NCBI GenBank assembly: GCA_020633235.1
Contig: JACKEA010000003.1
Span: forward strand, 124,001-188,000
Length of the DNA: 64,000 bases
From: Polyangiaceae bacterium
Lineage (GTDB): Bacteria; Myxococcota_A; Polyangia; Polyangiales; Polyangiaceae
Direction of reading: 5' to 3'
Below the pieces are notes generated by a model. It was not told the origin of the DNA. It ran no database searches and saw nothing but the letters and a program-made list of their open reading frames with translations. Both the position numbers and the translations under genes were made by a program. Shown here piece by piece: positions 8,599 to 20,982 of the stretch (position 1 is its first letter; each line of letters begins with the position of its first letter).

Positions 8599-9528
8599 GT
8601 GACTTCCGCGCTCGCCACCGGGCGCGCTGGGCGCGCCCGGTGGGCGCGCCCAGCCGCCAGCGTCCTCCTCGTCTCCGGCGTGCTCGTGCTGGGAGCCGGC
8701 TCGTGCACCGAGCCCGCGCGCCCTGCGCGGCGGCGCCAGGAGCCGGCGCCGCCGCAGGCGTCCGTGCCCGCCGCCGCCGAGCCCGCCGCGCCGGACGCCG
8801 CCGCCTCGGCCGGCGCCGAGGCGGCCGCGCCCCCCGCCCCCTGTCCGCCGGGCATGGTGCACGTCAAAAAAGACTTCTGCCCGCAGATGGAGCGCACTTG
8901 TCTGAAGAGCGAGTACGACAAGAGCAATCACATCACGCTGTGCCATCGCTTCAAGGAGGGGGAGAACGAGTGCAAGGCGTCGCGCGTCCCGCTCGACTTC
9001 TGCATCGACAAGTACGAGTTCCCCAACGAGAAGGGCGGCAAGCCCCCGGTCATGATCGACTGGTATCACGCCATGGGGGAGTGCTCCGCGCTGGGCAAGC
9101 GCCTCTGCTACGAGAGCGAGTGGGTCGCCGCCTGCGAGGGTCCGGACGAAAAGCCGTTCCCCTACGGTTGGGAGCGCTCCGCCAAGAAGTGCAACATCGA
9201 CAACCGCTGGATCAACCCGAGCCTGAAGAAGATCTACTCCGAGGATCCCGCCGTCAGTGGGCCCGAGCTGGATCGCTTGTGGCAAGGGGTCCGAAGTGGT
9301 GAGCGCCCGGAGTGCGTCAGCGACTACGGCGTCTACGACCTCACCGGCAACGTGGACGAATGGACGATGGCCGACCACGACCGGCCCAAGGAGCGGGCCG
9401 TGTTCGCCGCCCTCAAAGGCGGCGCCTGGGGACACGTGCGCAACGCCTGCCGCCCCGTGACCACCAGTCACGAGCCGGAGTTTCGCTACTACTTCGTGAG
9501 CTTTCGCTGCTGTCAGGACCCGCTCTGA
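8599..9528 (+). CDS. FGE/SUMF1-like (formylglycine-generating-enzyme family) lipoprotein
   Basis: A 309-residue predicted lipoprotein. GTG 8599 gives a signal peptide with lipobox VLVLGAGSC (Cys36), followed by a long Ala/Pro/Glu tether to about residue 85. The folded domain shows the SUMF1/PvdO pattern: CPPGMVHV, FCIDKYEFPN, GKRLCYESEWVAACEG, YGVYDLTGNVDEWT, KGGAWGHVRNACRPVT and a terminal FRCCQ. True FGEs convert a sulfatase Cys to formylglycine; no sulfatase gene is near, and many myxobacterial relatives are uncharacterised, so catalysis is not claimed. The gene ends 7 nt from the 3' end of the oppositely oriented lipoprotein gene. Several DNA palindromes occur in the tether-coding part. 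Confidence 0.8.
   Translation: MTSALATGRAGRARWARPAASVLLVSGVLVLGAGSCTEPARPARRRQEPAPPQASVPAAAEPAAPDAAASAGAEAAAPPAPCPPGMVHVKKDFCPQMERTCLKSEYDKSNHITLCHRFKEGENECKASRVPLDFCIDKYEFPNEKGGKPPVMIDWYHAMGECSALGKRLCYESEWVAACEGPDEKPFPYGWERSAKKCNIDNRWINPSLKKIYSEDPAVSGPELDRLWQGVRSGERPECVSDYGVYDLTGNVDEWTMADHDRPKERAVFAALKGGAWGHVRNACRPVTTSHEPEFRYYFVSFRCCQDPL
8615..8643. repeat. inverted repeat, 13-bp arms, 3-nt loop
   Basis: Arms 8615-8627 and 8631-8643 are perfectly complementary around TGG. It overlaps a second possible pairing (8627-8637 with 8643-8653). It lies near the 5' end of the FGE-like lipoprotein gene, where an RNA hairpin could affect translation; this effect is speculative. Confidence 0.8.
8800..8825. 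repeat. inverted repeat, 11-bp arms, 4-nt loop
   Basis: Arms 8800-8810 and 8815-8825 are perfectly complementary. It lies in the Ala-rich tether-coding part of the FGE-like lipoprotein gene, the third such palindrome within about 600 bp. Confidence 0.8.
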
Positions 9529-9535
9529 GGCGAGC

Positions 9536-10399
9536 TCACGGCGCCACGAAAAGAGCGCCCTCGGTCTGGCAACGCTGCGCCACGCTCTTGTCGTCTTCTG
9601 GAGGGTAGTACCAGACCACCGCGCAGCGGTCCGAAGCCAGGCTCATGCAGCCGCCCACCGCCTTCTTCCGATCGCACTCCGAAGTGGCGTACTTCCCGCT
9701 GCCGCAGCCCGCCTTCACCGCGGCCGCGTCGTAGCCCTTGTCGTAGTCGGCGCAGGCGCCGTTGATGCTCCGGCCATCGCAGCTCTGGGTCACCTTCCCG
9801 CAGCCCGTCGTCGGTGCAAAGCGGCCCCCCAGGCTCTGGCATTGGTTCGCCGCGCTGGTCGAGTCGTAGAGCGGTCCGTAGAACACGCTCACGGTGCACT
9901 GATTGCCGTTCTCCGCGGCACACGCGCCCACTCCGTCCACCGTGGTGCAGGGCAGCTCGGCGTACCCGCCGCCGTTGCAACTCTGCTGCACGTCCGTCGG
10001 GCTGAACTTCGCGTTGTACCCGTTGCACTGGTAGCCGAAGTCCAGATCGCAGCTCTGCGTCACGACGCAGCCCGACACGCCGAAGCTCACCGTCGGCGCT
10101 GCGGCGTCCGCGCCGGCGGCCCCTCCGGTCCCGCCGCCGCAGCCGCCGGTCGCGCTGGACGCGTCCGGCGCGGCGGCGTCGCTGCCGGCGTCGGCGCTCG
10201 CTCCCGCGGCGCCGCCGCCGCTGGCTCCCGCGGCGTCGCCGTCACCCGCGTCGTCGGTGCCCAGGGCCGCGCTCGTCGTCCCCGTACAGCCGGGGGGCAA
10301 CGCGCCGCGATAGCCCCGCTCCCCGACGGTGTCCTTGCTGCAAGCGACGAGCACGCACAGCGCGCCGGCGGACAGGAGCGTGAACTTGATCCAAACCAT
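9536..10399 (-). CDS. Cys-rich lipoprotein with repeated CxxxC-type units
   Basis: A 287-residue lipoprotein. ATG 10399 gives the signal LLSAGALCVLVACS with the lipidated Cys at residue 20, followed by a long Gly/Ala/Ser/Asp tether (to about residue 100). The mature part contains repeated units with similar Cys spacing, for example VTQSCDLDFGYQCNGY, VQQSCNGGGYAELPC and VTQSCDGRSINGACADY, suggesting tandem small disulfide-bonded modules. No catalytic motif was seen. It is tail to tail with the FGE-like lipoprotein gene (7 nt apart) and starts divergently from the orphan binding-protein gene; the 120-nt gap between them contains a dispersed hairpin motif. Confidence 0.75.
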   Translation of the reverse strand: MVWIKFTLLSAGALCVLVACSKDTVGERGYRGALPPGCTGTTSAALGTDDAGDGDAAGASGGGAAGASADAGSDAAAPDASSATGGCGGGTGGAAGADAAAPTVSFGVSGCVVTQSCDLDFGYQCNGYNAKFSPTDVQQSCNGGGYAELPCTTVDGVGACAAENGNQCTVSVFYGPLYDSTSAANQCQSLGGRFAPTTGCGKVTQSCDGRSINGACADYDKGYDAAAVKAGCGSGKYATSECDRKKAVGGCMSLASDRCAVVWYYPPEDDKSVAQRCQTEGALFVAP

Positions 10400-10439
10400 G
10401 TGTGACGGGAGTGTAGCAGGGCGCTCGAAGTGCGGAAGA

Positions 10440-10469
10440 GTTGGTGCCGGGATTCGCGCCGCACCAACA
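10440..10469. repeat. dispersed hairpin motif, copy b
   Basis: GTTGGTGC (10440-10447) pairs with GCACCAAC (10461-10468). The right half, 10450-10469, matches the core GGTTCCGCGGCGCACCAACA at 17 of 20 positions. It lies between two divergent genes. Confidence 0.7.
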
Positions 10470-10519
10470 AAAAACCAACGGTGCTTCCAACCGCGCGCCA
10501 CCGAGGCGATAACCCCAGG

Positions 10520-11341
10520 GTGGCGGAGAAGCTCCGGATGGGCGTCGCGCTGAGCGAGCTCGGTCGACGCACCAAGCGGCGGGGTGTGAGCGCACCAGGG
10601 CCGACCCGCGGTGAGCTCGACGCGTTCTGCGAGGCCTTGAGCCAGAGCACCGGCCTCGGCATCACGCCCTACGCCGCACCCCGCTACGATCGTCTGCTGC
10701 GGCGTCTGCATCTGGGAGAGGTGGATCTGGCGTGGCTACCGCCGGTGGTGGCGCTCTCCGCGCTGAGGGACGAAGCGCTGCCGGTAGCGCTGCCGGTGCG
10801 CGGCGAAACACCGTGGTTCTGGACGGCGCTTTTCACGGGACCCGACTCGGAGATCCGAACGCTCGCGGATCTGAGGCGTGCCCGCGCGGTGTGGGTCGCG
10901 GGGGACAGCGCCTCCGGCTATCTGGTGATCCGCGCGGCGCTGCGGGCGGAAGGCTTCGATCCCGATCGCGGCTTCGAGAGCGAGCGCTTCACCGAGAGCC
11001 ACGAGGACGTGGTCCGCGCAGTGCTCGCCGACCCTCGCGCCGTGGGCGCGACCTACATGCATCTGGATGCCGACGGCGAGCTCCTGCGAGCGGGCTGGGG
11101 AGGCGCTCGGGTGCGGGAGCTCAAACGCGCTGGCCCCATTCCGGGAGACGTGCTGGCGGCGGCCAAGAACCTGCCGCCACACAGCCGCACGGCCATCGCT
11201 CGCGCCTTGGAAACCCCGGACGACGAGCTGTTGGACGCGATGAGCACGCTGTTCTCCGCCAAGCGTTTCGTGCCCGCGGAGCGCGCCCACCTCGCTCACC
11301 TCGAGGCCCTGGGTCGCTACCTCATCCGCGAACGCCGCTGA
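10520..11341 (+). CDS. phosphonate/phosphite-type substrate-binding protein (PhnD-like), no signal peptide
   Basis: A 273-residue protein of the periplasmic-binding fold that resembles PhnD-like proteins: LRRLHLGEVDLAWLPPVVAL early on, RRARAVWVAGDSASGYLV in the middle, and FTESHEDVVRAVLADPRAVGATY, which matches the part of PhnD proteins where the chain crosses between lobes. Neither GTG 10520 nor ATG 10538 yields a signal peptide, and no ABC permease or ATPase gene is nearby. The protein may therefore be cytoplasmic and act as a sensor or binding protein rather than in transport. It ends 1 nt from the stop of the convergent hisG. Confidence 0.7.
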   Translation: MAEKLRMGVALSELGRRTKRRGVSAPGPTRGELDAFCEALSQSTGLGITPYAAPRYDRLLRRLHLGEVDLAWLPPVVALSALRDEALPVALPVRGETPWFWTALFTGPDSEIRTLADLRRARAVWVAGDSASGYLVIRAALRAEGFDPDRGFESERFTESHEDVVRAVLADPRAVGATYMHLDADGELLRAGWGGARVRELKRAGPIPGDVLAAAKNLPPHSRTAIARALETPDDELLDAMSTLFSAKRFVPAERAHLAHLEALGRYLIRERR

Positions 11342-11342
11342 G

Positions 11343-11965
11343 TCACCCTCGAGTGGCCGCCTTGCGCAGTCGCTCGATGAGCGGACGCACCTCCGCGTGG
11401 CGCAGCTTGTACTGCGCGCGATTGGCGACCAGCAGGCTCGAGACGTCGGCCACGCGCTCCCGCTCCTCGAGGCCGTTCTCCACCAGCGTGGTTCCGGTCT
11501 CGACCAGGTCCACGATCAGGTGGCTCAAGCCGACCAGCGGCGCGAGCTCCACCGAACCTTGCACGTAGATCACCTCTGCTGGCACCCCGCGGCGAGCGAA
11601 GTGATCGCTGGCGATACGCGCGTACTTGGTGGCTACCCGCGGCGCCGCCGGTGGCTCCACGCCCTTGGGACCGGCCACCACCATGCGACAGCGGCCGATG
11701 CCGAGATCCAGCGGTTGATAGAGATCGTAGCGCCGCTCGAGCAGCACGTCCCGCCCGCTGACTCCGAGATCCGCGGCGCCGTACTCCACGTAGGTGGGTA
11801 CGTCATCCGGCTTGAGCAGCAGGAAGCTCAAAGAGCCGTCGTCCGACTCGCGGCGCAGCCGGCGGTCGTCCGCGAGCAGCTCGGCCGCAGGAATGCCGGC
11901 GCGCTCGAAGAGCTCCACCAGCGAGCGCGTCACGCGACCCTTGGGCACCGCCAGGGTCAGCGGCT

Positions 11966-11969
<4 letters not shown>
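11343..11969 (-). CDS. hisG: ATP phosphoribosyltransferase, short form
   Basis: A 208-residue enzyme of histidine biosynthesis that joins ATP and PRPP to form N1-(5-phosphoribosyl)-ATP. It has an N-terminal LTLAVPKGRV, YGAADLGVSGRDVL, and the family signature around VGLSHLIVDLVETGTTL, which contains the PRPP-binding ETGTTL loop. The length corresponds to the short HisG form, which in other bacteria needs the regulatory partner HisZ; no hisZ is in the window. GTG 11969 overlaps the murA stop codon by 4 nt (GTGA), so the two genes are probably translationally coupled and co-transcribed. Confidence 0.9.
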
Positions 11970-13237
<1,268 letters not shown>

Positions 13238-13338
13238 CGTCGCTCCGGGACCTACGCTCGACCCCGTTCGGCCGCAAGCCCAACCGACCCTCGTGGACCG
13301 ACAGCGACTCGGCGGGTAGGCTTGGTTCCTTCGTGCCG

Positions 13339-15678
<2,340 letters not shown>

Positions 15679-15729
15679 GGCCACAAACCCTTGTTCCAGC
15701 GGCCATTGGCCGGTCTATGCTCTCCGGCC

Positions 15730-17706
15730 ATGCGCACGCGCGCCCTGCTCGCCGTCACCGCGCTGATGGCGCTCGCCCCTCCGGCGCGAGCCGAACCCAC
15801 TCCTTCTCTCGACCTGCGCAACTTCCATCCGCCGGCCGATCCGCACGGCTCGTTGTACCTGGAGCCCAGCTCCACGCCGGGTCCGGGCGCGTGGAACGTC
15901 GGCGCCTTCGCGTCCTACGCCAATCGCTTGGTCACGTTGGAGGATGGAGACGGCAACACCGTCGCCATCCCCGTTAAGCACCAGCTGTCTCTCGACTACG
16001 TGGCGGCTCTGGGCATCGGGGAACGCTTGGCGGTGAGCGCCACGCTGCCGACGGTGCTGTACCAGAGCGGCGATGACGTGAACGCCGAGCTGGCGGACGG
16101 GCGCTTGCCGCAGACGGCCCTGGGAGACGCCGCCCTCGGCGCCAAGGCCACGCTGATCCCGACCAGCGGCCTCGGCGGCTTCGGCCTCGCCGCGCTGGGG
16201 CGCGTCACGGCGCCCACCGGGGACAGCCGCAGCTACGTGGCGGATGGCACCGTGACGGGAGAGCTGCGTTTGCTGGCGGAGCTCCGCCTCATCGTCGCCG
16301 CGCTGCAGGCCACCGCCGGCGCCCGCGTGCGGGGCGCCGAGCGCAGCTACGTGGGCGAGGACTTCGGCCACGACTTGCCCTGGGGCGTGGCCATCGCCGT
16401 GCGGCCGCAAGCGCTGGGTCTGGACGAAGACGGCCACTGGACGTGGACGGCGGAGTTTCGCGGACAGGTCGCGATCACGCCGAGCTTCGCCTCGGGCCCG
16501 CAGTCGCCGATCTTGGCGGGGCTGTCTGCACGCTACGGCGTGGGCGACATCTCGCTGATCGCGGGAACCGAGCTGCCACTGAACGGCGCCGTGGGCAGCC
16601 CGCGGGTGCGCGGAGTGTTGGGCGTGGGCTGGGCACCGCGCTTCTACGACGAAGACGATGACGGCGTCGCGGACGACGACGACGAGTGCCAGGAGCTGGC
16701 GGAGGATCGCGACGGCTTCGAGGACAGCGACGGCTGCCCGGACTTCGACAACGACGACGACGGCGTGCCGGACGACCAAGATCGCTGCCCCGCGGAGAAG
16801 GAAGACGAAGACGACTTCCAGGACGACGACGGCTGCATCGATCCCGACAACGACGGCGACGGCGTGCCGGACGTGCAGGACGCGTGTCCCGACGAGGCCG
16901 GCAGTGCCACGGGCAGCGCCGAAACGCGCGGCTGCCCCAATCGCGATGCCGATGGCGATGGCGTGCAAGACGCGCAGGACCGCTGTCCCAACGAGCCAGA
17001 AGACAAAGACCAGTTCCAGGACGAAGACGGCTGTCCGGACCCGGACAACGACCGCGACCGAGTCCTGGACGAGGACGACGCCTGTCCCACCGTCGCCGGT
17101 CCCGCACGCTCGGATCCCAAGCTGAACGGCTGCCCGAGCCCCGACTCCGACGGCGACACCTTCGACGACGGCGCCGACAAGTGCCCGAAACAGCCGGAGG
17201 ACTTCGACGGCGTCGAGGACGACGACGGCTGCCCCGACGACGACGCTGCCAAGCCCGCCTACGCCCGCGCCAAGCCGCTGGTCAGCATCGACGGCAAGGA
17301 CAATCAGGTCAGCTGGCGCGTGCCGCCCAAGCTGGTCACGAACAAGGACGGCGTCGAGGTCGAGGACAAGTCACTGCCCAGCGTGCGGGCCTTGGCCCAG
17401 ACGCTCAACGCGCATCCGGGCTGGGTGGCGCTGGTGGGCGTACGACCCACGGGCAACACACCGGAGGCCGAGCAGGAGGCGCTGAACAAGTCCTTCGCCA
17501 TCGTCTTCCGCCTGCGCAGCCTCACGCACCGCGACGAGGCCGCCGAGAGCGTCGGCTGGAACGCGGTGAAGGGCCAGCGCGACGCCCAACGCCTGGGCAT
17601 CGGGTTCATGATCCTGGCGCCCGAGCCCCAGCGCGGCGGACGGCTGAAGCTGCCGCCGCGTATGACGCCGCCGAAGCCCGCCCCCAAACCCGCGCCGAAG
17701 CCGTGA
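15730..17706 (+). CDS. outer-membrane-type protein with thrombospondin type-3 repeats and degenerate OmpA-like C-terminus
   Basis: A 658-residue secreted protein. ATG 15730 gives the signal MRTRALLAVTALMALAPP. Residues about 25-310 look like a beta-barrel (alternating aromatic/Gly strands). From about 310 to 515 follow Asp-rich calcium-binding thrombospondin type-3 repeats (DDDGVADDDDECQ, DNDGDGVPDVQDACP and related). The C-terminus aligns in layout with OmpA-like peptidoglycan-binding domains (LPSVRALAQTLNAHPGW), but the usual GHTD stretch reads GVRPTG, so the diaminopimelate-contacting Asp is missing. It overlaps the HEAT gene by 4 nt (GTGA) and begins a four-gene run to the CinA-type gene. 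Confidence 0.8.
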   Translation: MRTRALLAVTALMALAPPARAEPTPSLDLRNFHPPADPHGSLYLEPSSTPGPGAWNVGAFASYANRLVTLEDGDGNTVAIPVKHQLSLDYVAALGIGERLAVSATLPTVLYQSGDDVNAELADGRLPQTALGDAALGAKATLIPTSGLGGFGLAALGRVTAPTGDSRSYVADGTVTGELRLLAELRLIVAALQATAGARVRGAERSYVGEDFGHDLPWGVAIAVRPQALGLDEDGHWTWTAEFRGQVAITPSFASGPQSPILAGLSARYGVGDISLIAGTELPLNGAVGSPRVRGVLGVGWAPRFYDEDDDGVADDDDECQELAEDRDGFEDSDGCPDFDNDDDGVPDDQDRCPAEKEDEDDFQDDDGCIDPDNDGDGVPDVQDACPDEAGSATGSAETRGCPNRDADGDGVQDAQDRCPNEPEDKDQFQDEDGCPDPDNDRDRVLDEDDACPTVAGPARSDPKLNGCPSPDSDGDTFDDGADKCPKQPEDFDGVEDDDGCPDDDAAKPAYARAKPLVSIDGKDNQVSWRVPPKLVTNKDGVEVEDKSLPSVRALAQTLNAHPGWVALVGVRPTGNTPEAEQEALNKSFAIVFRLRSLTHRDEAAESVGWNAVKGQRDAQRLGIGFMILAPEPQRGGRLKLPPRMTPPKPAPKPAPKP

Positions 17707-19775
17707 GCCTGCGGGCGACAAGCCTGGGCGTGGCGCTGCTGCTCCTCGCGGGCGCCGCAGCGGCGCAGCCCCGCCCGGTGCTCCGGCCGCCGCGGACACC
17801 GCCGCGCTTGCGGCCGGTCAAAGTCAAGAAGCCGCGCGTGACGAAGAAGACCTCGAACGCGACGTCCCTCGAGTCGCGCTTGGGCCTCGCCGTCGCCGCG
17901 CGGCTGTTGGCGTCCAAGGACGCGGACGATCGCAAGCGCGGCCTGGAGCGGCTGGGCGCCGTGGGTACGCCGGCCGCCTTGGAGCTGCTGGAAAAGGCCA
18001 TCGAGTCGGGTGGTCCCGCCAAGAACGCCGAAGAACGCCTGGTCGCCGTGCGCGCGCTGGCGCCTCACGCCCACAAGGAAGACGTCCGGCTGTCGCTGGT
18101 GCGCGCCATGGGCGGCAGCGGCACCTCGCCCACCGAGCAACGCGCCGATCCCTTCGTCGCTCTGTCTCGCAGCAGCGCCGCGCTGGCCCTGGCCAAGGCG
18201 GGGGATCGCGGCGCGCTGTCGCTCCTGGGGCAAGCGCTGCGCCAAGAGGGACCCATAGCGGAAGCCGCTGCGGACGCGCTCCTCGCTCATCCACCGCGGG
18301 ACATCGCGCCCATTCTAGAAGCTCGCGGAGCGCCCACGGTGACATTGGCCGAGGTCCTCGGAGCGCTCGGAGATCAACGCGCCTTCGCCACGCTGCGCAG
18401 CTTCGTGCGCCGCGGTGCGCCGGAAGTGAAGATCGCTTCGGCCATCGCACTGACGCGCCTCGGGGATCTGGAAACGGTGGCGCTGGCCCGCCATTGGCTT
18501 TCGGTAGAAAAGGATCCTGCCTTTCTTGTCGGTGCGGCGCGCATACTCGCGACCACGCACGCCGCGGGCTACGACAAGGCCGTCGCGGCGCTGCTCGCCC
18601 GCGATGAAACGCGAAGCCAGGCCCTCGACATCGCGCTTTCGTCCCCGTCCGCCCAGCTCGCGTCGGCCCTGAGCGATGGCGCCAAGGACGACGATCGCTG
18701 GGTCGCGGCCCTGGGCCGCTCCGACCCCGGTCGCCTGAAGGCGCTGCTCGGCGATCCGCGGCAGGCCGCCGCGGCCGCCTACGTCCTGGCCACGGCGCCG
18801 GGGGGCGTCGCGGAATCTTCTCTGCACGCCGCGCTCACGGCGCCCGCCACGCGGCGTCTCGCCGCGCGGGCAGCCGTCGTGCGCGCGATCGCTCTCGGCG
18901 ACCGGATCTCCGATCTGGACGCCGCCCTCACGTCCCTCGAACGCTCCTCGGCTGCGGCCGACCAGAGCGCTGCGGCATGGGCACGCACCCGGCTGGATCC
19001 GTCGCGGGCCCGGCAGCTGCTCGCGTCGAAGGACGTCGCGCGCGTGCGCGGCGCGGCGCGCAACGCATTCTTGCCGGAGGTGGCGCCCTGGGCGGCGGAG
19101 CGCTTGGCCACGGAGCGGGACCCCATCACGCGCACGGCTCTGGCCGGCGCCCTGGCGGTCCCGGAGGCGCGGGATCGCGTGCCGACGCGGGTGCTCTCGG
19201 ATCTGGTGGACGCGGGCGGAGCCGCAGCGCCCATCGCCGCGCTGGCCCTCGCCGCCCGGGACGACACCTCCCTGCGACCCAAGCTCCTGACCCTGCTCGA
19301 GGACGACGACCCTCTGCTCCGGGCCCACGTGGCCCTGGGGCTCGGGGACAGCAAGGACCCCACGGCGCTCGGCGTGCTCGAGGCGCGCTATCGCCGCGAG
19401 CCCGATGCTCGGGTGCGCCGCGCACTGGTGGTGGCACTGAGCCGCCGTCCGGAACCGGTGCGCCAGCGCGCGCTCCGGCTCGCTTCAGATCTGGATCCGG
19501 ATCGCGACACGCGACAAGCGGCGCGTCGCGCGCTCTCCGGCCGGAAGCTCGCGCCCCTGACGACCGGGCACGAGAGCGTGTGGCTCGTGCTCACGCGGTC
19601 GGGCGGCGGCGAGCCCGGCCCCGTCGCCGCGCGCGTGGTGACCGCATCCGGCGTGGCGCTGCCCGTAGTGGCAGATTCCGATGGTTTGTTGGTGGTCTCC
19701 GGCCTCGGCGCGGGCCCCACGGAGCTGTCGCTTGCAGCCGACGCAAACCCTGACCACGCTGCCCCAAAGCAATGA
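17703..19775 (+). CDS. exported HEAT-repeat protein
   Basis: A 690-residue protein starting at GTG 17703, which overlaps the previous stop codon. The N-terminus (LGVALLLLAGAAAAQPRP) is a signal peptide and is followed by a basic Pro/Lys/Arg tract. The rest is a long series of helix pairs of the HEAT/PBS-lyase repeat type, e.g. ALELLEKAIESGG, KIASAIALTRLGDLET, LLRAHVALGLGDSKDP and RRALVVALSRRP. HEAT repeats act as protein-binding scaffolds; the partner is unknown, but the tight coupling to the TSP3/OmpA-like gene suggests a shared periplasmic or outer-membrane role. The last 50 residues form a small beta-rich tail. The stop overlaps xseB by 4 nt (ATGA). Confidence 0.75.
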   Translation: MSLRATSLGVALLLLAGAAAAQPRPVLRPPRTPPRLRPVKVKKPRVTKKTSNATSLESRLGLAVAARLLASKDADDRKRGLERLGAVGTPAALELLEKAIESGGPAKNAEERLVAVRALAPHAHKEDVRLSLVRAMGGSGTSPTEQRADPFVALSRSSAALALAKAGDRGALSLLGQALRQEGPIAEAAADALLAHPPRDIAPILEARGAPTVTLAEVLGALGDQRAFATLRSFVRRGAPEVKIASAIALTRLGDLETVALARHWLSVEKDPAFLVGAARILATTHAAGYDKAVAALLARDETRSQALDIALSSPSAQLASALSDGAKDDDRWVAALGRSDPGRLKALLGDPRQAAAAAYVLATAPGGVAESSLHAALTAPATRRLAARAAVVRAIALGDRISDLDAALTSLERSSAAADQSAAAWARTRLDPSRARQLLASKDVARVRGAARNAFLPEVAPWAAERLATERDPITRTALAGALAVPEARDRVPTRVLSDLVDAGGAAAPIAALALAARDDTSLRPKLLTLLEDDDPLLRAHVALGLGDSKDPTALGVLEARYRREPDARVRRALVVALSRRPEPVRQRALRLASDLDPDRDTRQAARRALSGRKLAPLTTGHESVWLVLTRSGGGEPGPVAARVVTASGVALPVVADSDGLLVVSGLGAGPTELSLAADANPDHAAPKQ

Positions 19776-20032
19776 GCGAATCCGGGGAAACGAAGAAGAA
19801 GAAGAGCGCGGAGCCGAGCTTCGAGCAGTCGGTGGCGAGGCTCGGCGAAATCGTGGAGCAGCTGGAGGGCGGGGACCTGCCGCTGGAAAAATCACTGCAG
19901 CTGTTCGAGGAGGGCATCAAGCTGGCGCGCGTGTCGAAGGCTCGGCTGGACGCCGCCGAGAAGCGCGTGGAGGAGCTCTTGGCCATCGACGAAGACGGCA
20001 ACCCGATCGTGCGCGAGCTCGAGACGGAGTGA
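19772..20032 (+). CDS. xseB: exodeoxyribonuclease VII small subunit
   Basis: An 86-residue protein matching XseB, the small subunit of exonuclease VII, which binds the helical part of XseA and supports degradation of single-stranded DNA. Family motifs are FEQSVARLGEIVEQLEGGDL and LEKSLQLFEEGIKLAR. The length is typical and the C-terminus (IDEDGNPIVRELETE) is acidic. The gene for the large subunit (xseA) is not in the window, so the complex would be completed elsewhere. The start overlaps the HEAT gene stop by 4 nt, and the CinA-type gene starts 1 nt after its stop. Confidence 0.92.
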   Translation: MSESGETKKKKSAEPSFEQSVARLGEIVEQLEGGDLPLEKSLQLFEEGIKLARVSKARLDAAEKRVEELLAIDEDGNPIVRELETE

Positions 20033-20033
20033 G

Positions 20034-20774
20034 ATGGCCCAGCAGGTCGGCACCGCGGCGCTGTTGTTGATCGGGAACGAGCTTCTCAGCGGCAAGGTGC
20101 ACGAGCAGAACCTGGTGGAGCTCGCGCGCACGCTGCGGGCCCTCGGAATAAAGCTCTCCCGCGCCGTGGTGGTGCTCGACGACGTGGAAACGATCGCCCG
20201 GGAGATCCGAGCCCTGAAGGCGGAGCACGACGTCGTGTTCACCAGCGGCGGCGTGGGTCCCACTCACGACGACGTGACCATCGAAGCCGTGGCCCGAGCC
20301 TTCGACGTGAGCGTATCCATGCACCCTACGATGGAGAAGCTGCTTCGCGACGCCTACAAGGAGAAGACCACCGAGGGGCATCTGCGCATGGCCCTGGTCC
20401 CCGAGGGAGCGGAGCTGGTGACCACTTCCGAGGTGCCCTGGCCCACGGTCGTCATGAAGGACGTCTGGGTGCTGCCGGGCGTTCCGGAGATCTTCCGCAT
20501 GAAGCTTTCGGTGGTACGCGCCTGGATGAAAGGGCCGCTGCCCTTCGTCTCCAAGGCGGTATTCACGCGGCTGGAAGAGGCAGCACTGAAACCGTTGATC
20601 GACACCGTGGTCGCGGCGCACCCGGACGTGGAAGTGGGCTCGTATCCGAAGTGGTTCGACGACACCTACAAGACCAAGGTGACCTTCGACGCGCGAGACG
20701 ATGCCGCCGTGGAGCGCGCGGTCGAGCGCTTCGTGTCCGAGCTGCCCGCCGAACACCTCGCCCGCATCGAGTGA
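20034..20774 (+). CDS. CinA-type molybdopterin-binding-domain protein
   Basis: A 246-residue protein of the MoaB/MogA-like fold found at the N-terminus of CinA proteins. Recognisable parts are ALLLIGNELLSGKVHEQNL, VFTSGGVGPTHDDVT (the MPT-binding-type loop), PWPTVVMKDVWVLPGVPEIF. The nicotinamide-nucleotide amidase (PncC) domain of full CinA is absent, so it is the stand-alone form often annotated as competence/damage-inducible protein A-like. In archetypal CinA the N-terminal domain acts as ADP-ribose pyrophosphatase; whether this short form does is not known. It is the last gene of the run starting at 15730. Confidence 0.85.
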   Translation: MAQQVGTAALLLIGNELLSGKVHEQNLVELARTLRALGIKLSRAVVVLDDVETIAREIRALKAEHDVVFTSGGVGPTHDDVTIEAVARAFDVSVSMHPTMEKLLRDAYKEKTTEGHLRMALVPEGAELVTTSEVPWPTVVMKDVWVLPGVPEIFRMKLSVVRAWMKGPLPFVSKAVFTRLEEAALKPLIDTVVAAHPDVEVGSYPKWFDDTYKTKVTFDARDDAAVERAVERFVSELPAEHLARIE

Positions 20775-20835
20775 TCGCGACGCGGACCGCGAGGTTCCGC
20801 GCCGGAGCGACCCCCCAATGAACCTGGCGGCGGGG

Positions 20836-20862
20836 TGGCGAAGCGTCGCCAGCTAGTGTTTT
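20836..20862 (+). terminator. candidate terminator after the cinA-type gene
   Basis: TGGCGA (20836-20841) and TCGCCA (20846-20851) form a 6-bp stem with an AGCG loop, followed by GCTAGTGTTTT. The stem is short and the T-run imperfect. It lies 60 nt after the stop of the four-gene run. Confidence 0.35.
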
Positions 20863-20982
20863 CGGCCGCTTCCGTGGGATTTTCGCTGCCTCCAGGCGGT
20901 GTGGGGTGGCGGCGAAAAGCCGGCGCGGCGAGCGCAAGTGCGCGGAATCGCAGTCGGCACGCGGCGTGCTGAAGACCCCGGC

